A DNA stretch of 64,000 nucleotides from an uncultured Cellulophaga sp. GTDB lineage: Bacteria; Bacteroidota; Bacteroidia; Flavobacteriales; Flavobacteriaceae. Under the pieces are notes generated by a model that did no database searches, was not told the DNA's origin, and worked only from the letters and a program-made list of their open reading frames with translations. Position 1 is the first letter of the stretch. Every line of letters begins with the position of its first letter. Shown here piece after piece: positions 18,785-27,931 of the stretch. The position numbers and the translations under genes were made by a program. Location of the stretch: assembly GCA_947492955.1 (NCBI GenBank), contig CANLOV010000003.1:62001-126000 (forward strand), read 5' to 3'.

Positions 18785-18816
18785 CAAAACTACAACTAAA
18801 AAATGATTTTAACAAC
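18785..18816 (-). promoter_or_regulatory. Bacteroidetes-type promoter of rpsA
   Basis: On the minus strand the -7 element reads TAGTTTTGC (18784-18792), matching TAnnTTTGC, and a TTG for the -33 element lies 20 bases upstream (complement at 18813-18815). This leaves a leader of roughly 110 bases before the rpsA ATG, long enough for translational feedback, although no specific structure was identified. Confidence 0.65.
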
Positions 18817-18931
18817 CTATTTCTTATTAAGGATTAATTAGATTGCGATTTTTATTACTTTTAACTCCTAATACTATAATAATTTTAGTATATTGAGGTT
18901 TTATAAATATTAACCATAAATATTAAATAAC

Positions 18932-19312
18932 ATGAGCGTTAAAGCTAAATATCAAGGAGTTTTAAATCTTGGTGAAGAATTAGGAATTAAAGATGGTAAC
19001 GTAACTGAAGAAGGTGGCGTTTTAAAAATAAAAGGTGTTGCTAACACTCCTTATGAAAAAAACTTATTGTGGGATAAAATTAAAGAATTAGGCGGAGAAA
19101 ATGCTGCTGATATAGCTGCTAATATTTCTGTAGCTGATGATTCTGTTTACCACAGACATACTGTTAAAGGTGGGGAATCTTTAAGTAAAATTGCAAAAGC
19201 TTATTATGGAGACGCAATGAAATATAAAGAAATTTTTGCTGCGAATACAAATATCTTAAGCAACCCTGATGTTATACAACCAGACCAAGTTTTAGTTATT
19301 CCTAACTTATAA
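18932..19312 (+). CDS. BON-LysM domain protein (Kbp/YgaU-like)
   Basis: Protein of 126 residues with no signal peptide. The first part (about 1-70) resembles a BON-type fold (ITEEGGVLKIKGVANTPYEKNLLWDKIKE), and the C-terminal 50 residues are a LysM module, HTVKGGESLSKIAKAYYGDAMKYKEIFAANTNILSNPDVIQPDQVLVIP. The layout equals E. coli Kbp (YgaU), a small potassium-binding cytoplasmic protein, so LysM here need not mean peptidoglycan binding. It is a single gene with a strong terminator shared with cmk. Confidence 0.8.
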   Translation: MSVKAKYQGVLNLGEELGIKDGNVTEEGGVLKIKGVANTPYEKNLLWDKIKELGGENAADIAANISVADDSVYHRHTVKGGESLSKIAKAYYGDAMKYKEIFAANTNILSNPDVIQPDQVLVIPNL

Positions 19313-19338
19313 AACTAGTTCTAGATAAATAAAACTAA

Positions 19339-19367
19339 AAAAGACGCTCTAATGAGCGTCTTTTTTT
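19339..19367. terminator. bidirectional terminator between the LysM gene and cmk
   Basis: Perfect 11-bp stem AAAAGACGCTC / GAGCGTCTTTT with a four-base loop and a T-run on one side and an A-rich run on the other. It touches the cmk stop codon and can serve both convergent genes. Confidence 0.88.
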
Positions 19368-20058
19368 ATTGTTTTTCGATGACCCTAAGTGCATAATTAT
19401 ACATACGATCAAATTGTTCTTTTAATCCCATATCACTATTATCGAACTCTATAGCGTCTTTTGCTTGCTTTAAAGGAGATACTTCTCTATTCGAATCTAT
19501 ATAATCTCGTTCTTGTACATTTTTTAAAACTTCATCATAATTAACATCATCTCCCCTATCTAACAATTCTTTATAGCGCCTGTAAGCTCTTTTTTCTGGT
19601 GATGCTGTCATAAACACTTTAAATTCTGCATCAGGAAAAACTACTGTTCCTATATCTCTACCATCCATTACAACACCTTTCTCCTTACCCATTTCTTGCT
19701 GCATTTCTACCAACTTAATTCTCACCTCTTCTATAACAGCAACTTTACTTACTAATTTAGACACCTCTAAGGTTCTTATTTGCTTTTCTATATTCTCACC
19801 ATTTAAATACATTTCTGCAAAGCCTAACTCATCGTTATATACAAACTTTAAATTTATCTGAGATAAAGATGCTACTAATCCTTTTTTATCTTCTATAGCC
19901 TCACCAAAAAAATTATTTTGCATTGCAAAAAGCGTTACCGCTCTATACATTGCTCCTGTATCTACATATATATAGCCTAAGGATTTTGCTAATTGTTTGG
20001 CAATGGTACTTTTTCCGGTAGACGAAAACCCATCTATTGCTATTGTAATTTTTTGCAT
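19366..20058 (-). CDS. cmk: cytidylate kinase
   Basis: Phosphorylates CMP and dCMP with ATP. The 230-residue protein starts with the P-loop IAIDGFSSTGKSTIAKQLAK, then the CMP-binding YVDTGAMYRAVTLFA, the VVMDGRDIGTVVFPDAEFKVFMTAS strand with the catalytic Asp-Arg, and the lid region RAYRRYKELLDRG followed by the ERDYIDSNREVSPLKQA motif typical for bacterial CMP kinases. Length and motifs are standard. It follows lon by about 110 bases with a hairpin in between. Confidence 0.95.
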   Translation of the reverse strand: MQKITIAIDGFSSTGKSTIAKQLAKSLGYIYVDTGAMYRAVTLFAMQNNFFGEAIEDKKGLVASLSQINLKFVYNDELGFAEMYLNGENIEKQIRTLEVSKLVSKVAVIEEVRIKLVEMQQEMGKEKGVVMDGRDIGTVVFPDAEFKVFMTASPEKRAYRRYKELLDRGDDVNYDEVLKNVQERDYIDSNREVSPLKQAKDAIEFDNSDMGLKEQFDRMYNYALRVIEKQ

Positions 20059-20107
20059 CGGCTAAAAATAATAGAATTAATTAGTTTCTAAAAATTGTTC
20101 GCTAATA

Positions 20108-20142
20108 AAAAATGGACGAAAGTTGCCTACTTACGTCCATTT
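20108..20142 (-). terminator. terminator after lon
   Basis: Stem AAATGGACG / CGTCCATTT with a 15-base loop (20110-20118 and 20134-20142), followed on the minus strand by a U-rich run. It lies 25 bases beyond the lon stop and before cmk. Confidence 0.65.
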
Positions 20143-20166
20143 ATTGTTTATAAATTCTAAAGTTTT

Positions 20167-22617
20167 TTACAACTTCTTAGCATTCTTTACTTTCTGCTTT
20201 GTTACAGCAATAGCTACAACCTCAGACATTTCGCTTACGTAATGAAAAGTTAAGCCTTTTAAGTAACTCTCCTTTATTTCTAAAATATCTTTTCTATTGT
20301 CTTCACAAAGAATCAATTCTTTAATTTTTGCTCTCTTGGCGGCTAATATTTTTTCTTTTATACCTCCTACCGGTAATACTTTACCACGTAATGTAATTTC
20401 ACCTGTCATTGCTATACTCTTTTTTACTTTCTTTTGCGTATACAGAGAAACTAAAGAGGTTAACATAGTAATACCTGCACTAGGTCCGTCTTTTGGTGTT
20501 GCTCCTTCTGGCACGTGGATATGTACATTATACTTATCGAACACCTCACTATCTATACCATAACTATCTGCATTAGATTTAATATACTCCATAGCAATGG
20601 TAGCAGACTCTTTCATTACCTTTCCTAAATTACCCGTAATTGTTAGCGCTCCTTTTCCTTTAGAAAGAATAGATTCTATAAATAAAATATCTCCTCCTAC
20701 TCTAGTCCAAGCTAACCCAGTAACAACACCTGCTACATCATTATTCTCATACTTATCTCTTTCTAAACGAGCAGGGCCTAGTATTTTTTCTATATCATCG
20801 CTACTAACTTTTACATCGTAATCTTCTTCTGTAGCAATAGATTTAGCTGCATAACGCACTAATTTTGCTATTTTTTTCTCTAAAGTACGCACTCCAGATT
20901 CTCTTGTATAACCCTCTACTACTTTCTCTAACTGAGGCTTACCAACTTTTAAATCTTTATCGGATAAACCGTGTTCTTTTAATTGTTTTGGTAATAAATG
21001 CTGCTTTCCTATTTCTACCTTCTCTTCTATGGTATAGCCAGATACATCTATTATCTCCATACGATCTAGCAATGCAGGCTGTATGGTTCCTAAGCTATTA
21101 GCTGTTGCAATAAACATTACCTTAGAAAGGTCGTATCCCATTTCTAAAAAGTTATCGTAAAACTCACTATTTTGCTCTGGATCTAAAACTTCTAACATAG
21201 CAGAAGAAGGATCTCCTTGATGACTATTAGATAGCTTATCTATTTCATCTAAAATAAATACAGGATTAGATGTACCTGCCTTTTTAAGACTTTGTATAAT
21301 CCTACCTGGCATAGCACCAATATATGTTTTACGGTGCCCTCTTATTTCCGCTTCGTCTCGTAAACCTCCCAGCGATATTCTTACATATTCTCTTCCTAAA
21401 GCTTCAGCTACAGATTTCCCTAATGATGTTTTACCAACTCCTGGAGGGCCGTACAAACATAAAATAGGCGATTTCATATCGTTTCGGAGCTTTAAAACTG
21501 CCAAATACTCTATAATTCGCTTTTTTACGTCTTCTAAACCGTAATGCTCTCTATCTAATACTTTCTGTGCTCTTTTTAAATCAAATTTATCTTTAGAAAA
21601 CTCATTCCAAGGTAAATCTAAAAACAACTCTAAATAATTACGCTGTATAGAATATTCCGCCACTTGCGGATTCATACGTTGCATTTTATTTAATTCTTTT
21701 GTAAAATGCTCCTCTATCTTTTTACCCCATTTCTTTTTCTTAGCCTTGGCGCGCATTTCTTCTATTTCCTCATCATAAGAAACTCCGCCCAATTCTTCTT
21801 GGATGGTTTTCATTTGCTGATGTAAAAAATATTCTCTTTGCTGCTGGTCTAAGTCACTACGTACTTTAGATTGTATATCGTTCTTTAGCTCCAATTTCTG
21901 AAACTCTACATTCATATACTTTAAAGTAGCTAATGCGCGATCTTTTAAACTTGCTATTTCTAATAATTCTTGCTTTTCTTTTACTCCAATATTTAAATTA
22001 GACGATACAAAGTTGATTAAGAACGAATTACTTTCTATATTATTTATAGCAAAAGATGCCTCACTAGGAATATTAGGGTTATCCTTTATAATTTTTAAAG
22101 CTAGTTCTTTTATAGAGTCTATAATTGCACTAAACTCTTTACTTTCTGGTTCTGGTCTTTCTTCTTTCGTTTCTCTTACTGTTGCTGTTATATAAGGGTC
22201 TTCTGTTAACACCTCGGCAATCTCAAAACGCTTTTTACCTTGAATAATTACTGTAGTATTCCCATCTGGCATTTGCAAAACACGTAAAATTCTTGCTACA
22301 GTACCTAATGAATTAATATCTTTAATTCCTGGGTTTTCTACTTCTTTATCCTTTTGAGAAACTACCCCAACTACTTTAGAGCCATTATTTGCATCTTTAA
22401 TTAAGTTTATAGACTTATCTCTAGTTGCTGTTATTGGTATAACAACGCCTGGAAACAATACTGTATTCTTTAAAGATAAAATTGGTAAAGTCTCTGGTAA
22501 CGATTCATTATTTATTTCCTCTTCATCTTCAGGAGTCATTAACGGAATTAATTCCGAATCCTCATCTATCCCTTGAAGTGACATACTGTCCATATTTAAA
22601 AAATTAGATTTTCCCAT
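20167..22617 (-). CDS. lon: ATP-dependent protease Lon
   Basis: Protein of 816 residues. The N-terminal substrate-binding domain (about 40-240, [19 protein letters not shown]) is followed by a coiled-coil region, the AAA+ module with Walker [10 protein letters not shown] (about 386-394) and Walker [11 protein letters not shown], a sensor-2 helical domain, and the C-terminal serine protease domain with the Ser-Lys dyad in [10 protein letters not shown] (Ser near 711) and [13 protein letters not shown]. Length and order are canonical for LonA. It degrades misfolded and regulatory proteins in the cytoplasm. The gene is divergent from an ECF sigma factor gene. Confidence 0.97.
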   Translation of the reverse strand: MGKSNFLNMDSMSLQGIDEDSELIPLMTPEDEEEINNESLPETLPILSLKNTVLFPGVVIPITATRDKSINLIKDANNGSKVVGVVSQKDKEVENPGIKDINSLGTVARILRVLQMPDGNTTVIIQGKKRFEIAEVLTEDPYITATVRETKEERPEPESKEFSAIIDSIKELALKIIKDNPNIPSEASFAINNIESNSFLINFVSSNLNIGVKEKQELLEIASLKDRALATLKYMNVEFQKLELKNDIQSKVRSDLDQQQREYFLHQQMKTIQEELGGVSYDEEIEEMRAKAKKKKWGKKIEEHFTKELNKMQRMNPQVAEYSIQRNYLELFLDLPWNEFSKDKFDLKRAQKVLDREHYGLEDVKKRIIEYLAVLKLRNDMKSPILCLYGPPGVGKTSLGKSVAEALGREYVRISLGGLRDEAEIRGHRKTYIGAMPGRIIQSLKKAGTSNPVFILDEIDKLSNSHQGDPSSAMLEVLDPEQNSEFYDNFLEMGYDLSKVMFIATANSLGTIQPALLDRMEIIDVSGYTIEEKVEIGKQHLLPKQLKEHGLSDKDLKVGKPQLEKVVEGYTRESGVRTLEKKIAKLVRYAAKSIATEEDYDVKVSSDDIEKILGPARLERDKYENNDVAGVVTGLAWTRVGGDILFIESILSKGKGALTITGNLGKVMKESATIAMEYIKSNADSYGIDSEVFDKYNVHIHVPEGATPKDGPSAGITMLTSLVSLYTQKKVKKSIAMTGEITLRGKVLPVGGIKEKILAAKRAKIKELILCEDNRKDILEIKESYLKGLTFHYVSEMSEVVAIAVTKQKVKNAKKL

Positions 22618-22834
22618 ATCATTATTTCAGTCATTCTGTCATTAACAGACAAAAAATCTTTTTTTATTACTATTAAAACTCTTGTAAAACGCCCATGAAT
22701 AGTACATAGTACTTTTTACACGTATTATTTTACAACTACATAGACAATTGTTATGCCAACAAATAATAACTTTAAAATAAAATTACTGTAACAATTATTA
22801 AATTAATACATCTTTAAGACAAACCATTCATTTT

Positions 22835-23389
22835 TTGAGCCACAAAAAAGAACATATAAATATTTTATTGCAATGGTGCCAAGAAGGCAAACAAAGTGCA
22901 CAGTTAGAGGTATATAATAGATACTACAAAGCTATGTACAACACTGCCTTAAGAATTGTAAAGAATAGTGCTGAAGCCGAAGATGTAATGCAAGAATCAT
23001 TTTTAAACGCGTTTACAAAATTGCACACTTTTAAAGCAGAAGTTACTTTCGGATCTTGGTTAAAGCGTATTGTAATAAATAACAGTATTTATCATTACAG
23101 AAAACAACTAAAGAAAAATGAGGTTGGTCTGGATGATGTACTTTATAAGGTCGAAGATAACAACGAACTTATTTCAAATGATGTGTTTACAGAACTAAAG
23201 GCTCAAAAAGTGTTGGAAACCATGAATTTGTTAAAAGATAATTACAGAGTTTCTTTGACCTTACATTTAATTGAAGGTTATGATTATGAAGAAATAAGTA
23301 ATATAATGAATATAAGTTATGCAAATTGCAGAACAACAATTTCTAGAGCTAAAGAGAGTTTACGAAAAAAATTAATAATTGCCGAATGA
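22835..23389 (+). CDS. ECF RNA polymerase sigma factor
   Basis: Sigma-70-family protein of 184 residues. Region 2 covers about 15-85 (YNRYYKAMYNTALRIVKNSAEAEDVMQESFLNAFTKLHTF) and region 4 about 125-180 (MNLLKDNYRVSLTLHLIEGYDYEEISNIMNISYANCRTTISRAKESLR). The only start that fits is TTG at 22835; there is no in-frame ATG upstream within the open frame, and the peptide from there matches the family N-terminus. It overlaps the next gene by ATGA. The following membrane protein may be its anti-sigma factor, and the two repeat proteins downstream are probable targets or partners. Confidence 0.9.
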   Translation: MSHKKEHINILLQWCQEGKQSAQLEVYNRYYKAMYNTALRIVKNSAEAEDVMQESFLNAFTKLHTFKAEVTFGSWLKRIVINNSIYHYRKQLKKNEVGLDDVLYKVEDNNELISNDVFTELKAQKVLETMNLLKDNYRVSLTLHLIEGYDYEEISNIMNISYANCRTTISRAKESLRKKLIIAE

Positions 23390-23937
23390 TGGAAAAAGAT
23401 AACTTAACCCCGATGTTTGATAAACCTCAAGGCTTTTTTGATACTGAAGTACCAAAAGAAGGACACGAATTTCGTTTTTTAGAGAAATTAAATACCGATA
23501 CAAAAACTGCTTCTACCAAAAAGTATAAAAGAAATTGGTTAAAACCAATATCTATAGCAGCATCAATAGCATTTATATGCATAGCTGGCATAAGCTTTTT
23601 TAATAATGCTGCCTCTGTAGAAGAACAGGTTGCAGAAATTTCTCCAGAAGCCTCAAAAACAGAGCTTTATTTTACAAGCCTTATAGAAGAACAAATACAA
23701 TTAATGCAAGGAGAAAATACTCCTGAAACTAAACAAATTATAGAAGACACAATGCTTCAGTTAAAAAAACTAGAAGCTAATTATAAAAAAATGGAACAAG
23801 ATCTTTTAAACGGAGGTAATAGCAAACTTATTTTAAGTGCCATGATTACCAATTTCCAAACAAGGATAGATCTTTTACAAGATGTTCTAAATCAAATTGA
23901 AACTATAAAAAAATACAAGCATGAAAATATCATATAA
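23386..23937 (+). CDS. single-pass membrane protein, possible anti-sigma factor
   Basis: Protein of 183 residues, not recognised as a named family. About 50 cytoplasmic residues precede one membrane helix (about 53-72, ISIAASIAFICIAGISFF); the periplasmic part is a helical coiled coil (KTELYFTSLIEEQIQLMQ... to the end). The N-terminal segment HEFRFLEKL recurs at this place in flavobacterial proteins next to ECF sigma genes. The ATGA overlap with the sigma gene and the one-helix topology fit an anti-sigma factor, but the zinc-finger HxxxCxxC motif of ZAS proteins is missing. Confidence 0.65.
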   Translation: MMEKDNLTPMFDKPQGFFDTEVPKEGHEFRFLEKLNTDTKTASTKKYKRNWLKPISIAASIAFICIAGISFFNNAASVEEQVAEISPEASKTELYFTSLIEEQIQLMQGENTPETKQIIEDTMLQLKKLEANYKKMEQDLLNGGNSKLILSAMITNFQTRIDLLQDVLNQIETIKKYKHENII

Positions 23938-25009
23938 ATATATAACCTTTCTTTTTTTAGCGCTATCAACATTCGCTATAGCTTCTGAAAAGAAAATGGA
24001 CGGAAAATATACCAAGGAAAAAACTATAAAAAAAGAATATAATGTAAACTCAGATGCATTATTAAAGATAGACAATAGCTATGGCAACCTTAATATTACT
24101 TCTTGGGATAAAGATATTATCCTAATTGAAGTACACATAAAAACAAATGGCAATAACGAAGAAAAAGTACAAGATAAACTTAATGAAATTAGAGTAAATT
24201 TTGAAGCAAGTAGCGATATGGTATATGCCAAAACAATCTTTAACAATAATAAAAGTAGTTGGGGATGGAACTGGGGCAAGAGTAATAAAGTAAACATGCA
24301 AATAAATTATACTATAAAAGTTCCCGTAAAAAACAATATTAATTTAAGTAATAATTATGGTAATATTTATTTAGACAGAATTGATGGGCACGCTAAAATA
24401 AGTTGCGATTATGGAAGATTAGAAATTGGAGAATTGCACGGAAGAAATAACGACTTAAATTTTGATTACACTTCTAAATCTCACATTAGCTATATTAATA
24501 GCGGAAATATAAGGGCAGATTATTCTGGTTTTACCATAGATAAAGCAGGAAACTTGGATATAAATGCCGATTATACCAATTCTACCATAATAACTATGCA
24601 AAACCTTAAGTACTCTTGTAATTATGGTAACTTAGAAGTAAAACGCGCTAACAATATTATAGGAAATGGAGACTATGTAAATATTAATTTAGGTAATATT
24701 TATGGTAATATTGATTTAAATTCTGATTACGGCTCTATTAAAATAAAAGAACTAACAGAAAGTGCTGGTAATGTAAATATAAAAACAGATTATACAGGGA
24801 TAAAAATTGGATACAGCCCCACGTATCATTTCGACTTTGAAATTGAAACTGAATATGCTGGTTTTAGCGGCAAAGAAAACCTTGAAATTAACATTAGTAA
24901 CGTAAAAAACACCTCTGCATACTACAAAGGTTACCATGGAAAGCAAAATAGCGGAAAAAGAATCTCTATTAACAGTGGTTATGGAGGAGTTGCATTTTAT
25001 AAAAATTAA
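23921..25009 (+). CDS. secreted DUF4097-like beta-solenoid protein
   Basis: Exported protein of 362 residues with a signal peptide (about 1-21). Nearly the whole chain is built of about a dozen irregular repeats of roughly 20 residues, each with a (D/N/E)Y(G/T/S)-x-hydrophobic-x-hydrophobic core: SYGNLNI, NYGNIYL, DYGRLEI, DYTSKSHI, DYSGFTI, NYGNLEV, DYGSIKI, DYTGIKI and GYGGVAF. This predicts a right- or left-handed beta solenoid like the DUF4097/GIN adhesin group. It overlaps the preceding gene by 17 bases, which ties it to the sigma operon. Function is unknown; a surface or periplasmic structural role is likely. Confidence 0.75.
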   Translation: MKISYKYITFLFLALSTFAIASEKKMDGKYTKEKTIKKEYNVNSDALLKIDNSYGNLNITSWDKDIILIEVHIKTNGNNEEKVQDKLNEIRVNFEASSDMVYAKTIFNNNKSSWGWNWGKSNKVNMQINYTIKVPVKNNINLSNNYGNIYLDRIDGHAKISCDYGRLEIGELHGRNNDLNFDYTSKSHISYINSGNIRADYSGFTIDKAGNLDINADYTNSTIITMQNLKYSCNYGNLEVKRANNIIGNGDYVNINLGNIYGNIDLNSDYGSIKIKELTESAGNVNIKTDYTGIKIGYSPTYHFDFEIETEYAGFSGKENLEINISNVKNTSAYYKGYHGKQNSGKRISINSGYGGVAFYKN

Positions 25010-25034
25010 TCATCATCATCAAAAAAGAACAGTC

Positions 25035-25757
25035 ATGAAAAATTTAATCGTATTTATTTTAACCCTATTATCTATAAACCTTAGTAATTGTCAATCGCAT
25101 AAAAAAATTAAAGGAAATGGAAACACTGTAAAAATTAACAGAACTACCCAGGAATACAACGCCATAAATGTATCTGGATGGTATAATGTTGAGATAGTAG
25201 ATGGTAAAGAAGGTAATATTACTCTAAAAGGTGAAGAAAACTTATTAGAACATATTGAAACTAAAGTACAAAATGGAAATCTTGTTATTAAGACTAAAAA
25301 CGGAATTAACCTTAAATCTTCTTGGAACAAAGGAATTACAATTATAGTTCCTGTAGAAACTATAAATGCGGTGTCTTTAGCAGGTTCTGGAGATATCATT
25401 GGCAAAAAAACCATAAAAACAGAAAACTTTTCTACCTCCATGGCGGGTTCTGGCGATATTACTTTAACTATTGAAGCTAAATCTGTAAAAGCAAATATGT
25501 CTGGTTCTGGGGATATAAACTTAAATGGCTTAACCTCTAATTTTAGTGCTAACCTTTCTGGTAGTGGAGATATAAAAGCATATGACTTAAAAGCCGATAA
25601 TGTAGATGCTATTGTTTCTGGCTCGGCAAATATAAAAGTAAGCGTAAAAGAACAAATTAAAGCAAGAGTCTCTGGTTCCGGAGATATAAGCTACCGAGGA
25701 AACCCTATAAAAGTAGATGCTAAGACTTCTGGTTCAGGAAATATTTCAAAAGGATAG
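25035..25757 (+). CDS. GIN-domain (DUF2807) secreted protein
   Basis: Protein of 240 residues from ATG at 25035, where a lipoprotein-type or plain signal (MKNLIVFILTLLSINLSNCQ) begins; an upstream in-frame ATG at 24936 lies inside the preceding gene and adds a hydrophilic segment before the signal, so I rejected it. The body is the putative auto-transporter adhesin head GIN domain, with seven SGSGDI-like repeats (AGSGDIIGK, AGSGDITL, SGSGDINL, SGSGDIKA, SGSANIKV, SGSGDISY, SGSGNISKG) that form a beta-solenoid. It closes the sigma-factor operon. Function is not known. Confidence 0.82.
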   Translation: MKNLIVFILTLLSINLSNCQSHKKIKGNGNTVKINRTTQEYNAINVSGWYNVEIVDGKEGNITLKGEENLLEHIETKVQNGNLVIKTKNGINLKSSWNKGITIIVPVETINAVSLAGSGDIIGKKTIKTENFSTSMAGSGDITLTIEAKSVKANMSGSGDINLNGLTSNFSANLSGSGDIKAYDLKADNVDAIVSGSANIKVSVKEQIKARVSGSGDISYRGNPIKVDAKTSGSGNISKG

Positions 25758-25792
25758 TAACAGTAAACAATCTTACACTAAATTAAACCTAA

Positions 25793-27316
25793 TTACTTAG
25801 TACCAGATTGCAGGTCTGTTTTCCATTTATTCCAATCGTCTATAAAATAGTTAAGAATAATTGGGTTATCTAAAGTGTTCAACTTTGTCTTTTGTATTTT
25901 AATATCTTTTGGAAACTCAAATCCTATTTGATATTGTGTGTCCGTTAAAAATTTTAAATCTTTAGGCAAAGGGGTTCTCTTTTTTTCGTTAATTGGTAAA
26001 TCGCTTCCTAAAATAAAGCCCCAATCTCCAAAAGATGGAATATAAGAATGGTATGGTTTAACATTACTAAAAACCTCTTGCAATGTATTATTTATACAAC
26101 TAAAAACAGAATTTGAAAAGTACACTTCTCCAGACTGTGTTACAAAGAGCCCGTCTTTATTTAATTTATGCTTAGCTAAAATAAAAAACTGCTTGCTATA
26201 CAAACGAGCAATTGCCTCATTGGTTGGATCTGGCAAATCTGCTATAATAACATCATATTTTTCTGTGCTCGTATGCAAAAAAGTAAATGCATCCTGGGCT
26301 ATTAAATTTACTTTAGAGCTCTTAGCCGCATTTTCATTTATTGTTACAAAATTAGCATCATTCTTAGCTAAATAAAACATTGTACTATCAATATCTACAA
26401 CATCAATACGTTCAATATCTTTATATTTTAAAACCTCTCTACTTGCTAAATTTTCACCCCCACCTAAAATTAGCACCTTTTTAGGGTTTTCATGAATGGT
26501 TAATGGTACATGCACTAAAGGTTCATGATACCTATACTCATCCAAAGAAGAAAATTGTATTACACGATTTAAGTACAACCTAACATCTTCTTGTTTTTTA
26601 GTAACTACAATTTTTTGATATGGCGTTTGTTTATTTAAAACAATTGGACTTTTATATATTGCATGATCCCATGCTTTTAATAACTTTCCTCCAAAAATTA
26701 CCATTACAACTAAAATTACAATAGAAACAAGCCCTAAAACCATTGTTTTAATTGATTTACCTAAGAATACATGGTTTAGTACCAATCCTAGGAGAATATT
26801 TAATATACCAAACACCAAGGAGGAATAAAACAAGCCTACAAAAGGCAGTAGTACAAAAGGAAACAATAAAGTAGCTATTAAGCCCCCTATATAATCTAAA
26901 GACAAAACATTAGACAAATTATTTTTAAAATCTACCTCATTAGAAGCGAATGTTAATAAAGGCACTTCCATTCCCGTTAGTAGGCCAATTATAAATATAA
27001 TAACCAAACACAATATTTGTAAGGTTAGTGTATTAACATTTACAAATAAAAAGAAAATAAGTGGCACAGAAATCCCCCCTATTAATCCCAATAAAAATTC
27101 TATATGAACAAAAAAACGCAAAGGCATATCCTTTAAAAACTTAGAAAAAAAGGCTCCTAAGCCCATAGAAAAGAGATAAATTCCAATAATTATTGAAAAT
27201 TGCCTTACTCCGTCTCCAAGAAAATAAGTGGCTGTAGTACTAATTAATAGTTCGTAAATAATAGAACAAAGCCCAGCTATAAACACAGCAAAAGAAAGAA
27301 GTATTTTTTTTCTCAT
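25793..27316 (-). CDS. membrane-fused spermidine synthase-like protein
   Basis: Protein of 507 residues. The N-terminal half (about 1-215) has six to seven membrane helices, the rest (about 220-495) a spermidine-synthase Rossmann domain. The SAM-binding glycine loop is KVLILGGGENLASREVLKY, with GGGEN in place of the usual GGGDG; further motifs are IDVVDIDSTMFYLAKN, LIAQDAFTFL and YDVIIADLPDPTNEAIARLYS, the last containing the catalytic Asp in the usual D-x-x-D-P context. It may transfer an aminopropyl group from decarboxylated SAM at the membrane. SpeD, encoded 1.7 kb away, would supply that donor. Divergent from the YgiB-like gene by a 51-base gap to its chosen start. Confidence 0.85.
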   Translation of the reverse strand: MRKKILLSFAVFIAGLCSIIYELLISTTATYFLGDGVRQFSIIIGIYLFSMGLGAFFSKFLKDMPLRFFVHIEFLLGLIGGISVPLIFFLFVNVNTLTLQILCLVIIFIIGLLTGMEVPLLTFASNEVDFKNNLSNVLSLDYIGGLIATLLFPFVLLPFVGLFYSSLVFGILNILLGLVLNHVFLGKSIKTMVLGLVSIVILVVMVIFGGKLLKAWDHAIYKSPIVLNKQTPYQKIVVTKKQEDVRLYLNRVIQFSSLDEYRYHEPLVHVPLTIHENPKKVLILGGGENLASREVLKYKDIERIDVVDIDSTMFYLAKNDANFVTINENAAKSSKVNLIAQDAFTFLHTSTEKYDVIIADLPDPTNEAIARLYSKQFFILAKHKLNKDGLFVTQSGEVYFSNSVFSCINNTLQEVFSNVKPYHSYIPSFGDWGFILGSDLPINEKKRTPLPKDLKFLTDTQYQIGFEFPKDIKIQKTKLNTLDNPIILNYFIDDWNKWKTDLQSGTK

Positions 27317-27326
27317 AAAATTTAAT

Positions 27327-27334
27327 TAAGTTTG
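27327..27334 (+). promoter_or_regulatory. candidate -7 element for the YgiB-like / ATP-grasp pair
   Basis: TAAGTTTG matches TAnnTTTG and ends 33 bases before ATG 27368. The TTG at 27332 that could open a longer reading frame lies inside this element, so ATG 27368 is the better start. No clear -33 TTG was seen. Confidence 0.4.
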
Positions 27335-27367
27335 AATACGTTACAACAACTGAAAACAATTCCAAAG

Positions 27368-27931
27368 ATGAATAAAAAAACGATGACTGGTTTAGCATTT
27401 TCAAAAAAATTAATACTAGCATCAGCAATAAGTAGCTCTATTGCGCTTACAAGCTGTGGTGGCGATGGTAGTCCAAGAATTAAAGATTCTCAAGAAAAAA
27501 CTATTTATGAGTCTACAAAAGGAGTTGTAACAGAAGTTGAAGAAATTGAACCTGGCAATGATTATAAAATTATTGACGAGCGTATTATAGACGAAAAAGA
27601 AAGATCAATTGCTATTGTACATGGATTAGACGGAAAAATTGATACTCTTTCTTTAGCTAAAATAGATAAAGGCTCTCAAGAAGATGGTTACAGAAATAGG
27701 TCTGGACTAAGAAGTATTTTATACTACTCATTAGCCGCTTCTTACTTTAATAGAAACCTATCTAATGTAACGCCAAATTCTAGTGCCTACAAAAACACTA
27801 GTGCTTATAATAAATCTACTGGATTAAAAAACGATTTAACCAATTCTGCCACTTCAAGAAAAGTTAGAGTGCCAGGAGCATCATCAAAAGGATACGGAAG
27901 TGGAAAATCGTTTAGATCATTTGGAGGATAG
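27368..27931 (+). CDS. YgiB-like lipoprotein (DUF1190-like)
   Basis: Protein of 187 residues from ATG 27368. A short basic N-terminus (MNKKTMTGLAFSKK) leads to a hydrophobic segment ending in a lipobox-like SIALTSC, then an acidic middle part and a Ser/Gly/Asn-rich tail ending GSGKSFRSFGG. The size, lipobox, low-complexity tail with repeated (S/N)xAY and the terminal SxGG resemble E. coli YgiB, which is always next to the ATP-grasp protein YgiC. Here the next gene, overlapping by 32 bases, is the YgiC-type ligase. The similarity is by layout, not by strong identity. It could present a C-terminal peptide as substrate for that ligase (inference). Confidence 0.6.
   Translation: MNKKTMTGLAFSKKLILASAISSSIALTSCGGDGSPRIKDSQEKTIYESTKGVVTEVEEIEPGNDYKIIDERIIDEKERSIAIVHGLDGKIDTLSLAKIDKGSQEDGYRNRSGLRSILYYSLAASYFNRNLSNVTPNSSAYKNTSAYNKSTGLKNDLTNSATSRKVRVPGASSKGYGSGKSFRSFGG

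Noticed and set aside
24936-25034. Longer start for the GIN-domain protein
   Set aside because: It would place 33 hydrophilic residues before a clear signal peptide and lies inside the preceding gene.
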